35,416 nt of DNA from Bacteroidales bacterium (GCA_031257915.1 JAIRNR010000068.1:1-35416); one strand, 5' to 3'. Shown: positions 15,695 through 24,214, numbered from the stretch's first letter. The notes: a model not told the origin generated them from the sequence alone. Numbers and translations: made by a program.

Positions 15695-17125
15695 ATGTCA
15701 AAATTAACTTCATTAGTATTACTTATCCATTCGTTAAGCAAATCGGAGAGAAAGAAAATCTCTACAATACTTGGCGACGGCAAATCGGATTACATATATC
15801 TGTTCAAAATTATAGACCGTGAGCTGCTGTCGGATGCGACCGAAATAAAAAACCGTTTCGCGCAACACAAGGGCGGTGCCGCCTTAAATGTGACGGTAAG
15901 CTATTTATTCGATACACTGCTTGATATTCTTGCGGATTTACGCTCCGAACAGGACAGTTATTTTTCACTGTTCAATATGTTATTACAGGCAAAAGTATTA
16001 TACGAAAAATCTATCTACAAAGAATGTTTCGCATATTTGGATAAAGTAAAAACAAAAGCAGCGCACTACGGCAATTTCGCGATATTGCTTATAGCACAAA
16101 AAATTGAAATGGAGTATCTTTTAACACTTGATTTTCCCAAAATTACGGAAACGGAACTTTTGGATAAACAGTTTAAAATACGAAATACATTAAACAAAAT
16201 AAGAAAAATAAACGAGCATACTTTTCTATATGAACTGCTGCGGCACAGAGTTATTTACAAAAAACAAAAACACGATTTCAATGATTTAATCGTAAGCGAA
16301 ATAAGCATTGTTTCAAATTCGGGATTTAATAATTTTGAGATAGAAAAAAATCACAAACTGTTTCAGTCAAACTATCTTATGTATATCGGCGACTACAAGT
16401 CGGCATTAAATTCATTATACGAACTTAATAATGTTTTTGAAAAAAACATGCACTTGTTGAGCAATCCTCCTGCGTATTATTTAAGCACAATTGAAGGGGT
16501 GCTTGAGAGTTTGCGCACTATGCGTAATTATGAGGCGATGAATTATTTCATTGAAAAATTATCTGCAATAAAAAGTTCATCAAACCATTTTAAAATACAG
16601 ATTCTCTGCGCTGTGTTTTTATATAAAATTTTTCCGCTTATAGATACGGAGCGTTTCGCAGAAGCAAAGGAACTGTTATCTCAATATGGGGACAGTCTGT
16701 TCGATAAGTCATCTTCGCTTGCACCGGCACGTTATTTTAAGTTGATGTTATATGAAGCAATTATTTATTTTGGAAATAAAGAATATGAAAAAGCAAAAAA
16801 GAAATTTTTTAAAGTATTTTACAATGGAAAAACTTCTATGTCCATTCCGCACTATAAAGCCGCACGTTTGCTTTATCTGATGTCGCTTTATGAACTGAAC
16901 GAATTGGACGATATTGGTACTGAAATAAATTCTATCCGCAGAGATTACGGAAAAAATATATGCCCTGTAGAACATGCCGTAATAAAATTTATCAGAGGCA
17001 GACATGGCAAGGTTAGCGGCAATGTTCCGCATACCGACGGCAATACTACACGTGCCGATTTGCAACTTCTGCGTATTTTTGATTTTACTTTGTGGATGGC
17101 TGGACATCAGAGTAATCGGCAGTAG
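15695..17125 (+). CDS. helical-repeat protein divergent from the ribose-type operon, possible regulator (RusR position)
   Basis: A mainly alpha-helical protein of 476 residues with TPR-like spacing of Tyr, Leu and Ala, for example LLQAKVLYEKSIYKECFAYLDKVK and MLYEAIIYFGNKEYEKAKKKFFKVFY. The N-terminus (LVLLIHSLSKSERKKI..GDGKSDYIYLFKIIDRE) resembles a Bacteroidota family that starts with an L-x-SLSKSEKR-type motif. No signal peptide or membrane helix is seen, so it is probably cytoplasmic. I see no standard helix-turn-helix. The frame is open from 15650, but 15695 is preferred because a -7 element lies at 15671-15678. It is divergent from the ribokinase-SusCD operon with palindromes between the two starts. 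In B. thetaiotaomicron the rus regulator gene is likewise next to the ribokinase genes. A regulatory role is inferred from position, not from a recognised domain. Confidence 0.75.
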   Translation: MSKLTSLVLLIHSLSKSERKKISTILGDGKSDYIYLFKIIDRELLSDATEIKNRFAQHKGGAALNVTVSYLFDTLLDILADLRSEQDSYFSLFNMLLQAKVLYEKSIYKECFAYLDKVKTKAAHYGNFAILLIAQKIEMEYLLTLDFPKITETELLDKQFKIRNTLNKIRKINEHTFLYELLRHRVIYKKQKHDFNDLIVSEISIVSNSGFNNFEIEKNHKLFQSNYLMYIGDYKSALNSLYELNNVFEKNMHLLSNPPAYYLSTIEGVLESLRTMRNYEAMNYFIEKLSAIKSSSNHFKIQILCAVFLYKIFPLIDTERFAEAKELLSQYGDSLFDKSSSLAPARYFKLMLYEAIIYFGNKEYEKAKKKFFKVFYNGKTSMSIPHYKAARLLYLMSLYELNELDDIGTEINSIRRDYGKNICPVEHAVIKFIRGRHGKVSGNVPHTDGNTTRADLQLLRIFDFTLWMAGHQSNRQ

Positions 17126-17141
17126 CGACCCTCGCGGTCGC
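17125..17141 (+). terminator. GC-rich hairpin overlapping the stop codon of the putative regulator gene
   Basis: GCGACC at 17125-17130 pairs with GGTCGC at 17136-17141 around a 5-nt loop. Its first base is the last base of the TAG stop codon. It is strikingly GC-rich for this sequence. No U-tract follows, so intrinsic termination is uncertain; a mobile or dispersed palindromic element is the alternative. Confidence 0.35.
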
Positions 17142-17212
17142 CAATCCCTCGCACCCGCCTTGAAAGTTCAATTAAAAAAGTAAGAATTTTCCACAAATTG
17201 CCAATAATTCCG

Positions 17213-17220
17213 TACCTTTG
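17213..17220 (+). promoter_or_regulatory. -7 element of mutS2
   Basis: TACCTTTG is a perfect Bacteroidota -7 element. It contains the in-frame TTG at 17218, so that codon cannot be the translation start if this promoter is used. The GTG at 17239, ~14 nt after the expected transcription start, is favoured. Confidence 0.6.
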
Positions 17221-17238
17221 CAAAATTCCTATAAACAA

Positions 17239-19314
17239 GTGGACATCTACCCAAATGACTTTGAAGCAAAGATTGGATTCTCCGACATACGTCTGCTTTT
17301 GTACAACAACTGTTTAAGTCCGCTCGGTCGGGAACACGTAAATAAAATCCGCTTTCATTCACACTTTGATACACTTCGCGCCTTATTGCAACAGACAGAA
17401 GAATTTCGTCAGATACTCGTATCGGAGCGTCCGTTTCCGCAGCAGGATTATATTGATTGCCGCGCAGAATTTGTACGGTTAAAAACAAAAGGAAGTATTG
17501 TATCTTTAGACGGATTACGCGATTTAATGGCTTTTTACCGCACGCTTACCGAAATTGTAAGATATATTCAGGGGCTTGACAGCGAAAAATATCCGCAAAT
17601 TACCGCACTGCTCACAAAATACGGCGCAAAAACGGATGACACAACTGCAAACAGCGCAGCTATCAAAATCGTAAACGAAATTCCGCAACGCATATTCGCA
17701 ATTATCGACGACACAGGCGAAGTCCGCGACCGCGCATCGGAAAAACTTTACGAAATCCGCCGTCAAATCCGCTCAAAACAATCATCCGCACAAAAATATA
17801 TCAGAAAACACATACTGGAAGCAAAAAAGAACGGTTATGTAGAAGAAAATGCCGAGCCTACAGTACGCGGACAGCGGCTTGTAATACCGGTTATCGCCTC
17901 GCATAAACGTCTTGTCGGCGGCGTAATACACGACGTCTCAACAACAGGTAAAACAGTGTTTATAGAGCCAACCGAAATTTACGCTCTCAATAATGAAGTG
18001 GCACAACTGCAAAACGACGAGCGTATAGAAATAATAAATATCCTGCGCATATTTTCGGAGTTTTTGTATCCGAACATTGAACATTGTTTACAGGGGGCAT
18101 ATCTGACAGGCATTGTTGATTTTATCCGCGCAAAGGCAAAAACAGCACTTGATATGCGTGCAGGATTGCCGATAATACAAGACAAGATGCACTTTGTCTG
18201 GCATGAAGCACGTCATCCGCTGCTTGAAACAGCCCTTTACGAACAAAGCCGCAATATCGTTCCTTTAAATTTCATTCTTGAACCAACCGAACGCATAGTA
18301 ATAATTTCGGGACCGAACGCAGGCGGTAAATCCGTTATGTTAAAAACAATTGCGCTGCTTCAATATATGTTGCAGTGCGGACTTCTTGTACCAGTCAGAG
18401 AAGATTCCGAAGCCGGCATTGCAGAAAAAATCTTTATTGATATTGGTGATGAACAGTCAATAGAAAATGATTTAAGCACATACAGTTCGCATTTGCGCAG
18501 TATGAAGATATTTTTGCAGAACGGCACACCGCAAACACTTTTTTTAATAGATGAGCTTGGAAGCGGAACAGAGCCGCAGGCAGGCGGCGCAATAGCGGAA
18601 GCACTGCTTGAAGAATTGAATAACAGGAAGATGTACGGCATTGTAACAACACATTATGCCAATCTGAAATTACTTGCAAAACATCATCCCGCAATAATAA
18701 ACGGTGCAATGCTGTTTGATAAAAAAGCATTAAAACCAACGTATATTTTTCAAAAAGGATTGCCCGGAAGTTCGTTCGCATTTGAAATGGCGCAACAGAC
18801 AGGATTGCCGCAGCAACTGCTCAACAAAGCTCGTAAAAAAACAGGACGTTCACATTTGAATTTTGAGGAAGAATTGCAACAGCTGGAAATAGAAAAAACA
18901 TTCGTGCAGAAAGAACGTCAAGGGCTTGAAATAACAGATAAACTGCTCGCAGAAACGCTTGAAAAATATCAGACACTGCATGATGAATTATACTCGCAAA
19001 GAAAACAAATTTTGCGTAATGCAAAAGATGAAGCACAAAAAATTATTGCCGATTCGGGGAAACAGATAGAACGTGTAATTCGTGAAATAAAAGAAGCGCA
19101 AGCCGAAAAAGAAAAAGTAAAAGCAGCGCGAAAAAAATTATCTCTGCATACCGACTCACTGCTTCTCTATGATGAAGATATGCCGCTTTTGCCAAACAGA
19201 AAAATTAAACCGGTATCCCAACATGCACCGTCTGTTTTCAATAGTAGCAACGATATGGAAACACTGTTGAAAAATTTAAGTAAAGCAGGCTGGAAAGTTA
19301 CAAGAAGGAAATGA
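17239..19314 (+). CDS. mutS2: MutS2-type ATPase lacking the C-terminal Smr domain
   Basis: MutS family ATPase, in other bacteria implicated in suppressing recombination or in splitting collided ribosomes. It starts at GTG, giving VDIYPNDFEAKIGFSDIR, the usual MutS2 opening. The core helical domain is followed by ISGPNAGGKSVMLKT (Walker A, ~358-365), FIDIGDEQSIENDLSTYSSHL, LFLIDELGSGTEPQ (Walker B), VTTHYANLK and the long coiled coil with EAQAEKEKVKAARKKL. Normal Bacteroidales MutS2 proteins have ~800-830 residues and end with KOW-like and Smr domains. This one stops at ~691 residues, soon after the coiled coil, with a short tail METLLKNLSKAGWKVTRRK. The Smr nuclease motif is absent in all downstream frames before upp. 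The last 60 bp of the gene form the first copy of a 78-bp tandem duplication. Confidence 0.9.
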   Translation: MDIYPNDFEAKIGFSDIRLLLYNNCLSPLGREHVNKIRFHSHFDTLRALLQQTEEFRQILVSERPFPQQDYIDCRAEFVRLKTKGSIVSLDGLRDLMAFYRTLTEIVRYIQGLDSEKYPQITALLTKYGAKTDDTTANSAAIKIVNEIPQRIFAIIDDTGEVRDRASEKLYEIRRQIRSKQSSAQKYIRKHILEAKKNGYVEENAEPTVRGQRLVIPVIASHKRLVGGVIHDVSTTGKTVFIEPTEIYALNNEVAQLQNDERIEIINILRIFSEFLYPNIEHCLQGAYLTGIVDFIRAKAKTALDMRAGLPIIQDKMHFVWHEARHPLLETALYEQSRNIVPLNFILEPTERIVIISGPNAGGKSVMLKTIALLQYMLQCGLLVPVREDSEAGIAEKIFIDIGDEQSIENDLSTYSSHLRSMKIFLQNGTPQTLFLIDELGSGTEPQAGGAIAEALLEELNNRKMYGIVTTHYANLKLLAKHHPAIINGAMLFDKKALKPTYIFQKGLPGSSFAFEMAQQTGLPQQLLNKARKKTGRSHLNFEEELQQLEIEKTFVQKERQGLEITDKLLAETLEKYQTLHDELYSQRKQILRNAKDEAQKIIADSGKQIERVIREIKEAQAEKEKVKAARKKLSLHTDSLLLYDEDMPLLPNRKIKPVSQHAPSVFNSSNDMETLLKNLSKAGWKVTRRK

Positions 19315-19410
19315 ATAAGAAATATATAAACGATGGAAACACTGCTGAAAAATTTAAGTAAAGCAGGCTGGAAAGTTACAAGAAAGAAAGAAATAAAAAA
19401 TATATAAACG
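19255..19410 (+). repeat. 78-bp tandem duplication at the 3' end of mutS2
   Basis: Copy 1 is 19255-19332 and copy 2 is 19333-19410, both starting ATGGAAACACTG and ending AATATATAAACG. There are only a few differences. The mutS2 stop codon TGA occurs in copy 1 where copy 2 has GAA; copy 2 itself remains open in the same frame to a TAA. Copy 2 ends 1 bp before the upp start codon. Confidence 0.93.
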
Positions 19411-19411
19411 T

Positions 19412-20071
19412 ATGAAAATTTATAACATCGGAGAAAACAATTCACTGTTCAATGTTTTTGTTTCGGAAATTCGCAGCAAAACAATTCAAAAGGATTCCAT
19501 GCGGTTCCGTCACAACCTGCAACGTATGGGTGAAATCTTTGCTTACGAAATAAGTAAAAATCTCACCTATGAAATAACACAGGTAGAGACACCGCTCGGT
19601 GTAAAACCGATTGGTTTGCCGGTTGAGTCGCCCACTATTTGCAGCGTTTTACGTGCAGGAATTTTGTTGCACGAAGGACTTCTCTCTTACTACGACAAAG
19701 CCGAAAGCGCATTTATTTCCGCTTACCGCAAACACGACGCCGCAGGACGTTTTCATATTGAACTCGGTTATGTGTCCTGTCCCAACCTTGAAAATAAAGT
19801 GCTTATACTGTGCGACCCAATGCTCGCAACAGGTGCATCTCTTGAGGTCTGTTACCGCAGTTTGATTAAATACGGCAAACCAAAGCATACACATTTTGTA
19901 TCTGCTATTGCTTCCGTACAGGGCATAGAATATCTGCAAAAAAAATTAAAAGGTGAGAACTTTACTCTGTGGGTCGGCGGCATAGACGATGAACTGTCTA
20001 TAGAATCATATATTGTTCCCGGTTTGGGAGATGCAGGCGACCTTGCATACGGTAATAAATTACAGGAGTAA
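19412..20071 (+). CDS. upp: uracil phosphoribosyltransferase
   Basis: Converts uracil and PRPP to UMP in pyrimidine salvage, in the cytoplasm. The 219-residue protein contains the PRPP-binding motif LILCDPMLATGASLEVC and the uracil-binding C-terminal segment YIVPGLGDAGDLAYG. The N-terminal half has RAGILLHEGLLSYY, matching the family's RAG(L/I)-x-M-x-x-G region. Length is normal. Only 28 bp separate it from queA, suggesting co-transcription. The mutS2 3'-end duplication ends directly before its start, so any ancestral leader was altered. Uracil salvage could work together with nucleoside breakdown, but it is not part of the ribose-type operon. Confidence 0.95.
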   Translation: MKIYNIGENNSLFNVFVSEIRSKTIQKDSMRFRHNLQRMGEIFAYEISKNLTYEITQVETPLGVKPIGLPVESPTICSVLRAGILLHEGLLSYYDKAESAFISAYRKHDAAGRFHIELGYVSCPNLENKVLILCDPMLATGASLEVCYRSLIKYGKPKHTHFVSAIASVQGIEYLQKKLKGENFTLWVGGIDDELSIESYIVPGLGDAGDLAYGNKLQE

Positions 20072-20099
20072 AGCAAATGCCTGGTAACACGAGCCATCA

Positions 20100-21530
20100 A
20101 TGTTAGATATTTCCATTAACGATTACAACTATCCGTTGCCGGATGAAAAAATTGCGCTTTATCCCGCCGCAGAGCGCAGTTTGTCCAAACTATTAGTTTG
20201 GAACAGGGGTGTTATATCGGAAACCGTATTTAAAAATGCAGGTATGGTTTTACCCAAAAATACACTGCTCGTTTTTAATGATACACGCGTTGTACCTGCG
20301 CGTCTCGTTTTCACTAACAACAGCGGCGCACGTATTGAGATTTTTTTTCTTGAACCGCATTGTCCGAAAGAAACAGTATCATTCTTTGCAGCACGCGAAA
20401 AAGTTACGGTAAAATGTTTGATCGGAAATAAAAAACGATGGAAAAACGACACGCTTACAATGCAGTTGCCGAATGATATTACACTCTCTGCCGTATTAAC
20501 ATCGGGCAATAATATCCGCAATTCAGATACACTGTCCGATGATAATTGCGGGAAAACAGCAACTAAAAACGACAGCCGCAGAACTTTTGCGAACAGTCAG
20601 CAAGATGATAACTGCGAAAAAATAGCAACTAAAAACGACTGCCGCAAAACTTTTGCAAACGGTCAGCAAGACGATAATTGCGGGAAAACAGCAACTAAAA
20701 ACGATACATTCCTTGTAACTCTTTCGTGGAATACACCTGCTCTCACATTTTCGCAAATTCTTGAACTTGCAGGTAAAATTCCCTTGCCGCCGTATATTAA
20801 CCGCCTCGCCGACAGCAAAGACCGTGAGCGTTATCAGACTGTTTTTGCACGGTATGACGGCTCTGTTGCCGCGCCGACAGCAGGACTGCACTTTACCGGC
20901 GAACTGCTGCAACAGTTACAAAGTGAATATGGTATTGAAACAGCATATCTGACTCTGCATGTAGGAGCAGGAACATTTAAACCGATAAAAACGGACAATA
21001 TCAACGAACATGAAATGCACGCTGAAAAATTCAGCATAACAGCATCAACATTAGAGCAAATAAAAAATGCCATTCGTGATAAACGCCCGATTATTCCGGT
21101 AGGCACAACATCAGTCAGAACACTTGAATCACTTTATTATTTGGCAGACCGCTTCAACAGTGCAATATCCCCGCCATGCGGCAATAATAACATATATGAA
21201 AATAATGTTTCACAATGGATGCCGTACGAAAAAGAATACATCCATACTCCGCTTGAAGCAATAGAAAAACTTTTGAATATTGTCGGAACAAATACATCAC
21301 CTGACAGTCTGCCCGGCGAGTTACACGCCGCGACATCGTTAATGATTGCACCATCATATAAATTTCATTTCGCCGCAGGTATAATCACCAATTTTCATCA
21401 ACCGAAAAGTACGCTGTTGCTTTTAATCGCAGCAATGCTCGGCAAAGAATGGAAGACCGTTTATAATTACGCGCTGAAAAACAATTTTCGCTTTCTTTCT
21501 TACGGCGACAGTAACTTGTATATAATGTGA
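20100..21530 (+). CDS. queA: S-adenosylmethionine:tRNA ribosyltransferase-isomerase (QueA family) with in-frame repeat insertion
   Basis: QueA transfers and isomerises the ribosyl group of SAM onto 7-aminomethyl-deazaguanine in tRNA, giving epoxyqueuosine. The signatures are YPLPDEKIALYPAAERSLSKLLV at the N-terminus, LLVFNDTRVVPARL, GKIPLPPYINR, DRERYQTVFARYDGSVAAPTAGLHFT, HVGAGTFKPI, EKFSI, PVGTTSVRTLES and NFHQPKSTLLLLIAA. At 476 residues it is ~65-125 longer than typical members. Residues ~147-202 are an Asn/Asp/Lys/Thr-rich insertion made of 22-residue repeats, placed between SDTLS and TFLVTLSW. A further insertion at ~350-380 contains PPCGNNNIYENNV. Core motifs are intact. It could be the longer QueA-like paralogue common in Bacteroidota instead of canonical QueA. 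Confidence 0.9.
   Translation: MLDISINDYNYPLPDEKIALYPAAERSLSKLLVWNRGVISETVFKNAGMVLPKNTLLVFNDTRVVPARLVFTNNSGARIEIFFLEPHCPKETVSFFAAREKVTVKCLIGNKKRWKNDTLTMQLPNDITLSAVLTSGNNIRNSDTLSDDNCGKTATKNDSRRTFANSQQDDNCEKIATKNDCRKTFANGQQDDNCGKTATKNDTFLVTLSWNTPALTFSQILELAGKIPLPPYINRLADSKDRERYQTVFARYDGSVAAPTAGLHFTGELLQQLQSEYGIETAYLTLHVGAGTFKPIKTDNINEHEMHAEKFSITASTLEQIKNAIRDKRPIIPVGTTSVRTLESLYYLADRFNSAISPPCGNNNIYENNVSQWMPYEKEYIHTPLEAIEKLLNIVGTNTSPDSLPGELHAATSLMIAPSYKFHFAAGIITNFHQPKSTLLLLIAAMLGKEWKTVYNYALKNNFRFLSYGDSNLYIM
20538..20705 (+). repeat. 66-bp tandem repeat (2.5 copies) inside queA
   Basis: Units start at 20538, 20604 and 20670 (the third is cut at 36 bp). Each encodes 22 residues of the form DDNCGKTATKND-x-R-x-TFAN-x-QQ. 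The period is exactly 22 codons, so the frame is maintained. The copies differ by a few substitutions, so the expansion is not brand new but is recent on an evolutionary scale. Confidence 0.93.
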
Positions 21531-21576
21531 TATGGTCATAATCCGAACGACCACCAAATTATTATATTATTTTGAG

Positions 21577-21584
21577 TATTTTTG
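21577..21584 (+). promoter_or_regulatory. possible -7 element close to the dapD start
   Basis: TATTTTTG matches TAnnTTTG and ends only 5 bp before the dapD ATG at 21590. If used, the transcript would be leaderless or nearly so. No good -33 TTG is seen, so a chance match in AT-rich DNA is possible. Confidence 0.3.
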
Positions 21585-21589
21585 TATTT

Positions 21590-22405
21590 ATGGAGAAAAT
21601 TATTGACGCGGCATGGGAAGACCGAACGTTGCTGAAAGAAAAAGAAACAATAGAAGCGATTGAATCAATTGTAAGAAAACTTGATACAGGTGAAGTTAGA
21701 GTTGCCGAATACGAAACAGGCAACAGCGCACCGGCAATAATTAACGAATGGGTAAAAAAAGCAATCATACTTTATTTTAACATTGCAGAAATGCGTACCT
21801 GCGAACTGCCGCCCTTTGAATTTTACGATAAAATTCCACTCAAAAAAAACTATGCGGCACTGCGCGTTCGTGCAGTACCGTCCGCCGTTGCCCGCTACGG
21901 TGCGTATCTCGCGCCCGACGTAATCCTTATGCCCTCCTACGTAAATATCGGTGCATACGTTGGCGAAGGTACGCTTGTCGATACCTGGGCAACAGTCGGT
22001 TCATGCGCACAGATAGGCAAACGTGTACATTTAAGCGGCGGAGTCGGCATCGGCGGCGTTCTTGAGCCGATACAGGGTGCGCCTGTAATTATTGAGGATA
22101 ACTGTTTTATAGGCTCTCGCGCAATTATTGTAGAGGGAGTCCGCATAGGCGAAGAAGCCGTTATCGGTGCGGGCGTTACAATCACCAAATCAACAAAAAT
22201 TATTGATGTCAGCGGTGAAAAACCGATAGAAACAAAAGGTTATGTTCCACCACGTTCGGTAGTAATTCCGGGAAGCATTACAAAAGAATTTCCGTCGGGA
22301 AAATATAATGTCCCCTGTGTCCTTATTATAGGAAAACGCAAAGAGTCCACCGATAAAAAAACCACCCTCAACGATGTATTGCGTGATTTTAACGTTGCAT
22401 TATGA
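21590..22405 (+). CDS. dapD: 2,3,4,5-tetrahydropyridine-2,6-dicarboxylate N-succinyltransferase
   Basis: Succinylates (or acetylates) tetrahydrodipicolinate in the lysine and meso-diaminopimelate pathway. After a helical N-terminal domain (MEKIIDAAWEDRTLLKEKET) comes the left-handed beta-helix made of hexapeptide repeats (YVNIGAYVGEGTLVDTWATVGSCAQIGKRVHLSGGVGIGGVLEP, then IIEDNCFIGSRAIIVEGVRIGEEAVIGAGV) and the C-terminal FPSGKYNVPCVLIIGKR. The ATG at 21590 matches the family start; an upstream in-frame TTG at 21572 would add six unlikely residues. The 271-residue length is normal. It is preceded by queA (59 bp) and followed by glsA (54 bp) on the same strand. Confidence 0.95.
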   Translation: MEKIIDAAWEDRTLLKEKETIEAIESIVRKLDTGEVRVAEYETGNSAPAIINEWVKKAIILYFNIAEMRTCELPPFEFYDKIPLKKNYAALRVRAVPSAVARYGAYLAPDVILMPSYVNIGAYVGEGTLVDTWATVGSCAQIGKRVHLSGGVGIGGVLEPIQGAPVIIEDNCFIGSRAIIVEGVRIGEEAVIGAGVTITKSTKIIDVSGEKPIETKGYVPPRSVVIPGSITKEFPSGKYNVPCVLIIGKRKESTDKKTTLNDVLRDFNVAL

Positions 22406-22459
22406 AACAAACATATAAAAAACCCTTAAAATCGGCTATGAGTTCAAAATATTTCAACT

Positions 22460-23299
22460 ATGAATGATATTTCAATTACCGAACACACTATTGATGTTGA
22501 TAAAATCGTGCGCAGTAAATTTAAAAATATGCCGCGCTTTGTGATTAAATATCTGAAAAAAATTTTGCACGAGGACGACTTAAACGAAGGACTGTACAAT
22601 ATGAAACAGTATGAGGGAGTTGATTTTGCAACGGCAACAATCAAATGGCTCGACTGTAATGTTGAAATAAAAAATCCCGAACGTATTCCGGCAGAGGGCA
22701 GACGTTTACTTGTATCGAATCACCCATTAGGCGGACTTGACGGCGTTGCTATCATAAGTGAAGTAGGTAAAATCCGCCGGGATATAATATTTCCTGTAAA
22801 CGACTTTCTTCTTGCGCTCCCGAATTTGCGCTCGGTATTTATCCCCATAAACAAAGTGGGAAATAATGTGCAGAATCACTCACAATTTCAGGAGGCTTTT
22901 AACTCCGACAATATGTTGCTGTACTTTCCCGCAGGACTTGTATCACGCAAATTATCACGAGGTGTAATTGCCGACTTAAAATGGAAAAAAACATTTATCA
23001 CAAAGGCGAAAGAGACGAAAAGAGATATTATTCCCGTATTCACAGATGGACAAAATTCGCATTTTTTTTATAACTTAGCACGATTACGGGAACGACTCGG
23101 TATTAAAGTGAATATTGAAATGGCATATTTGGTTGATGAAATGTATAAACAGCGCGGAAAAAAGATAACGCTTGTGGTGGGGAAACCCATTCCATACACT
23201 ACTTTTGACTCCCGCTATAAAGATATTTTATGGGCTGCAAAGGTTAGAGAACACGTGTACAAATTAAAAGACCATCCCGATGCTGTCTTTGAAGCATAA
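22460..23299 (+). CDS. glsA: PlsC-like O-acyltransferase, probable glycine-lipid GlsA
   Basis: A membrane-associated acyltransferase of the lysophosphatidate/ornithine-lipid type. The HX4D catalytic motif is NHPLGGLD (after RRLLVSNHPLGG), and LLYFPAGLVSRK supplies the downstream substrate-binding block. In Bacteroides, GlsA (an OlsA homologue) O-acylates the N-acyl-3-hydroxy-acyl glycine made by GlsB to give glycine lipids. The assignment rests on the HX4D domain plus the GNAT-type gene 3 bp downstream, exactly the expected partner. The 279-residue protein lacks a signal peptide. A general phospholipid acyltransferase is the alternative, but the pairing makes GlsA more likely. Confidence 0.82.
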   Translation: MNDISITEHTIDVDKIVRSKFKNMPRFVIKYLKKILHEDDLNEGLYNMKQYEGVDFATATIKWLDCNVEIKNPERIPAEGRRLLVSNHPLGGLDGVAIISEVGKIRRDIIFPVNDFLLALPNLRSVFIPINKVGNNVQNHSQFQEAFNSDNMLLYFPAGLVSRKLSRGVIADLKWKKTFITKAKETKRDIIPVFTDGQNSHFFYNLARLRERLGIKVNIEMAYLVDEMYKQRGKKITLVVGKPIPYTTFDSRYKDILWAAKVREHVYKLKDHPDAVFEA

Positions 23300-23302
23300 A
23301 TT

Positions 23303-24208
23303 ATGGAAAAAATAATAGATCCTGTAGGCAGGCATCTGATAAAAAAAGAACTGAATTCCGACCACTTTTTGCGTAAGACAAATTTTGGTCGTAATCTTCT
23401 TTACATTGTTACGGCACAGGACAGTCCGAATGTGATGCAGGAAATCGGACGTTTGCGCGAAATCGCTTTTAGAGACGGAGGAGCGGGAACAGGTAAAAGT
23501 GTTGATATTGATGAATTTGACACGATGGAAAATCCGTACAAACAACTTGTTGTATGGGATCCTGAGGATGAGGAAATTCTTGGAGGATACAGGTTTATAG
23601 AGGGATACAATGTTAAGATTTGCGATAAGGGGCAACCGATGCTTTCATCTGCCGAAATTTTTAAGTTTACCGACAAGTTTTTGCGCGATTATCTCCCGAA
23701 AACAATTGAACTTGGACGTTCTTTTGTGCAACCTGCTTACCAGTCTTCAAAGAAAGTAAAGTATTCGCTTGACAATCTTTGGGACGGGTTGGGCGCACTT
23801 ATAACGAAGAATCCCGATATTCGCTATTTTTTTGGTAAAGTAACTATGTATCAACATTTCAACAAAAGGGCAAGAGATATTATCCTTTACTTCGTACAAA
23901 AATATTTTCCCGACAGGGAAGGAATTGTTTTTCCATTTGAACAGCTGAAACTCGAAACGCCTGTTGAGGAATTGGAAAAAATGTATAACGGATTTTCATT
24001 GAAAGACGCGTATAAGTTAATGTCCAAAGCCGTACGCAATTTGAACGAACATATTCCTCCCCTTTTCAACTCCTATATTAAACTTAGCGAAACGATGAGA
24101 ACGTTCGGCACTGCGGTAAATCATCATTTTGGTAATGTTGAGGAGACAGGAATCCTCCTTACTATTGATGATATTTACGATTCAAAAAAGAAGCGGCACT
24201 TGCTCTAA
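23303..24208 (+). CDS. glsB: GNAT-type N-acyltransferase, probable glycine-lipid GlsB
   Basis: Belongs to the OlsB/hemolysin-like acyltransferases that use acyl-ACP. Recognisable parts are MQEIGRLREIAFRDGGAGTG, DEFD, KQLVVWDPEDEEILGGYRFIEG and TIELGRSFVQPAYQ, where the Glu-Leu-Gly-Arg block is highly conserved. GlsB transfers a 3-hydroxyacyl chain to the amino group of glycine, producing N-acyl glycine (commendamide in Bacteroides), which GlsA then O-acylates. It begins 3 bp after glsA and is followed 6 bp later by engB. Length (301) is close to the family norm. Glycine as the acceptor is inferred from the Bacteroides homologues; ornithine or another amino acid cannot be excluded from sequence alone. 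Confidence 0.82.
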   Translation: MEKIIDPVGRHLIKKELNSDHFLRKTNFGRNLLYIVTAQDSPNVMQEIGRLREIAFRDGGAGTGKSVDIDEFDTMENPYKQLVVWDPEDEEILGGYRFIEGYNVKICDKGQPMLSSAEIFKFTDKFLRDYLPKTIELGRSFVQPAYQSSKKVKYSLDNLWDGLGALITKNPDIRYFFGKVTMYQHFNKRARDIILYFVQKYFPDREGIVFPFEQLKLETPVEELEKMYNGFSLKDAYKLMSKAVRNLNEHIPPLFNSYIKLSETMRTFGTAVNHHFGNVEETGILLTIDDIYDSKKKRHLL

Positions 24209-24214
24209 TTCCAA

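Noticed and set aside
20538-20705. CRISPR-like array in queA
   Set aside because: The repeats are contiguous 66-bp coding units in frame, with no unique spacers and no cas genes.
21533-21554. TGGTC/GACCA stem-loop after queA as a terminator
   Set aside because: Only a 5-bp stem with a long loop and no U-tract; likely chance.
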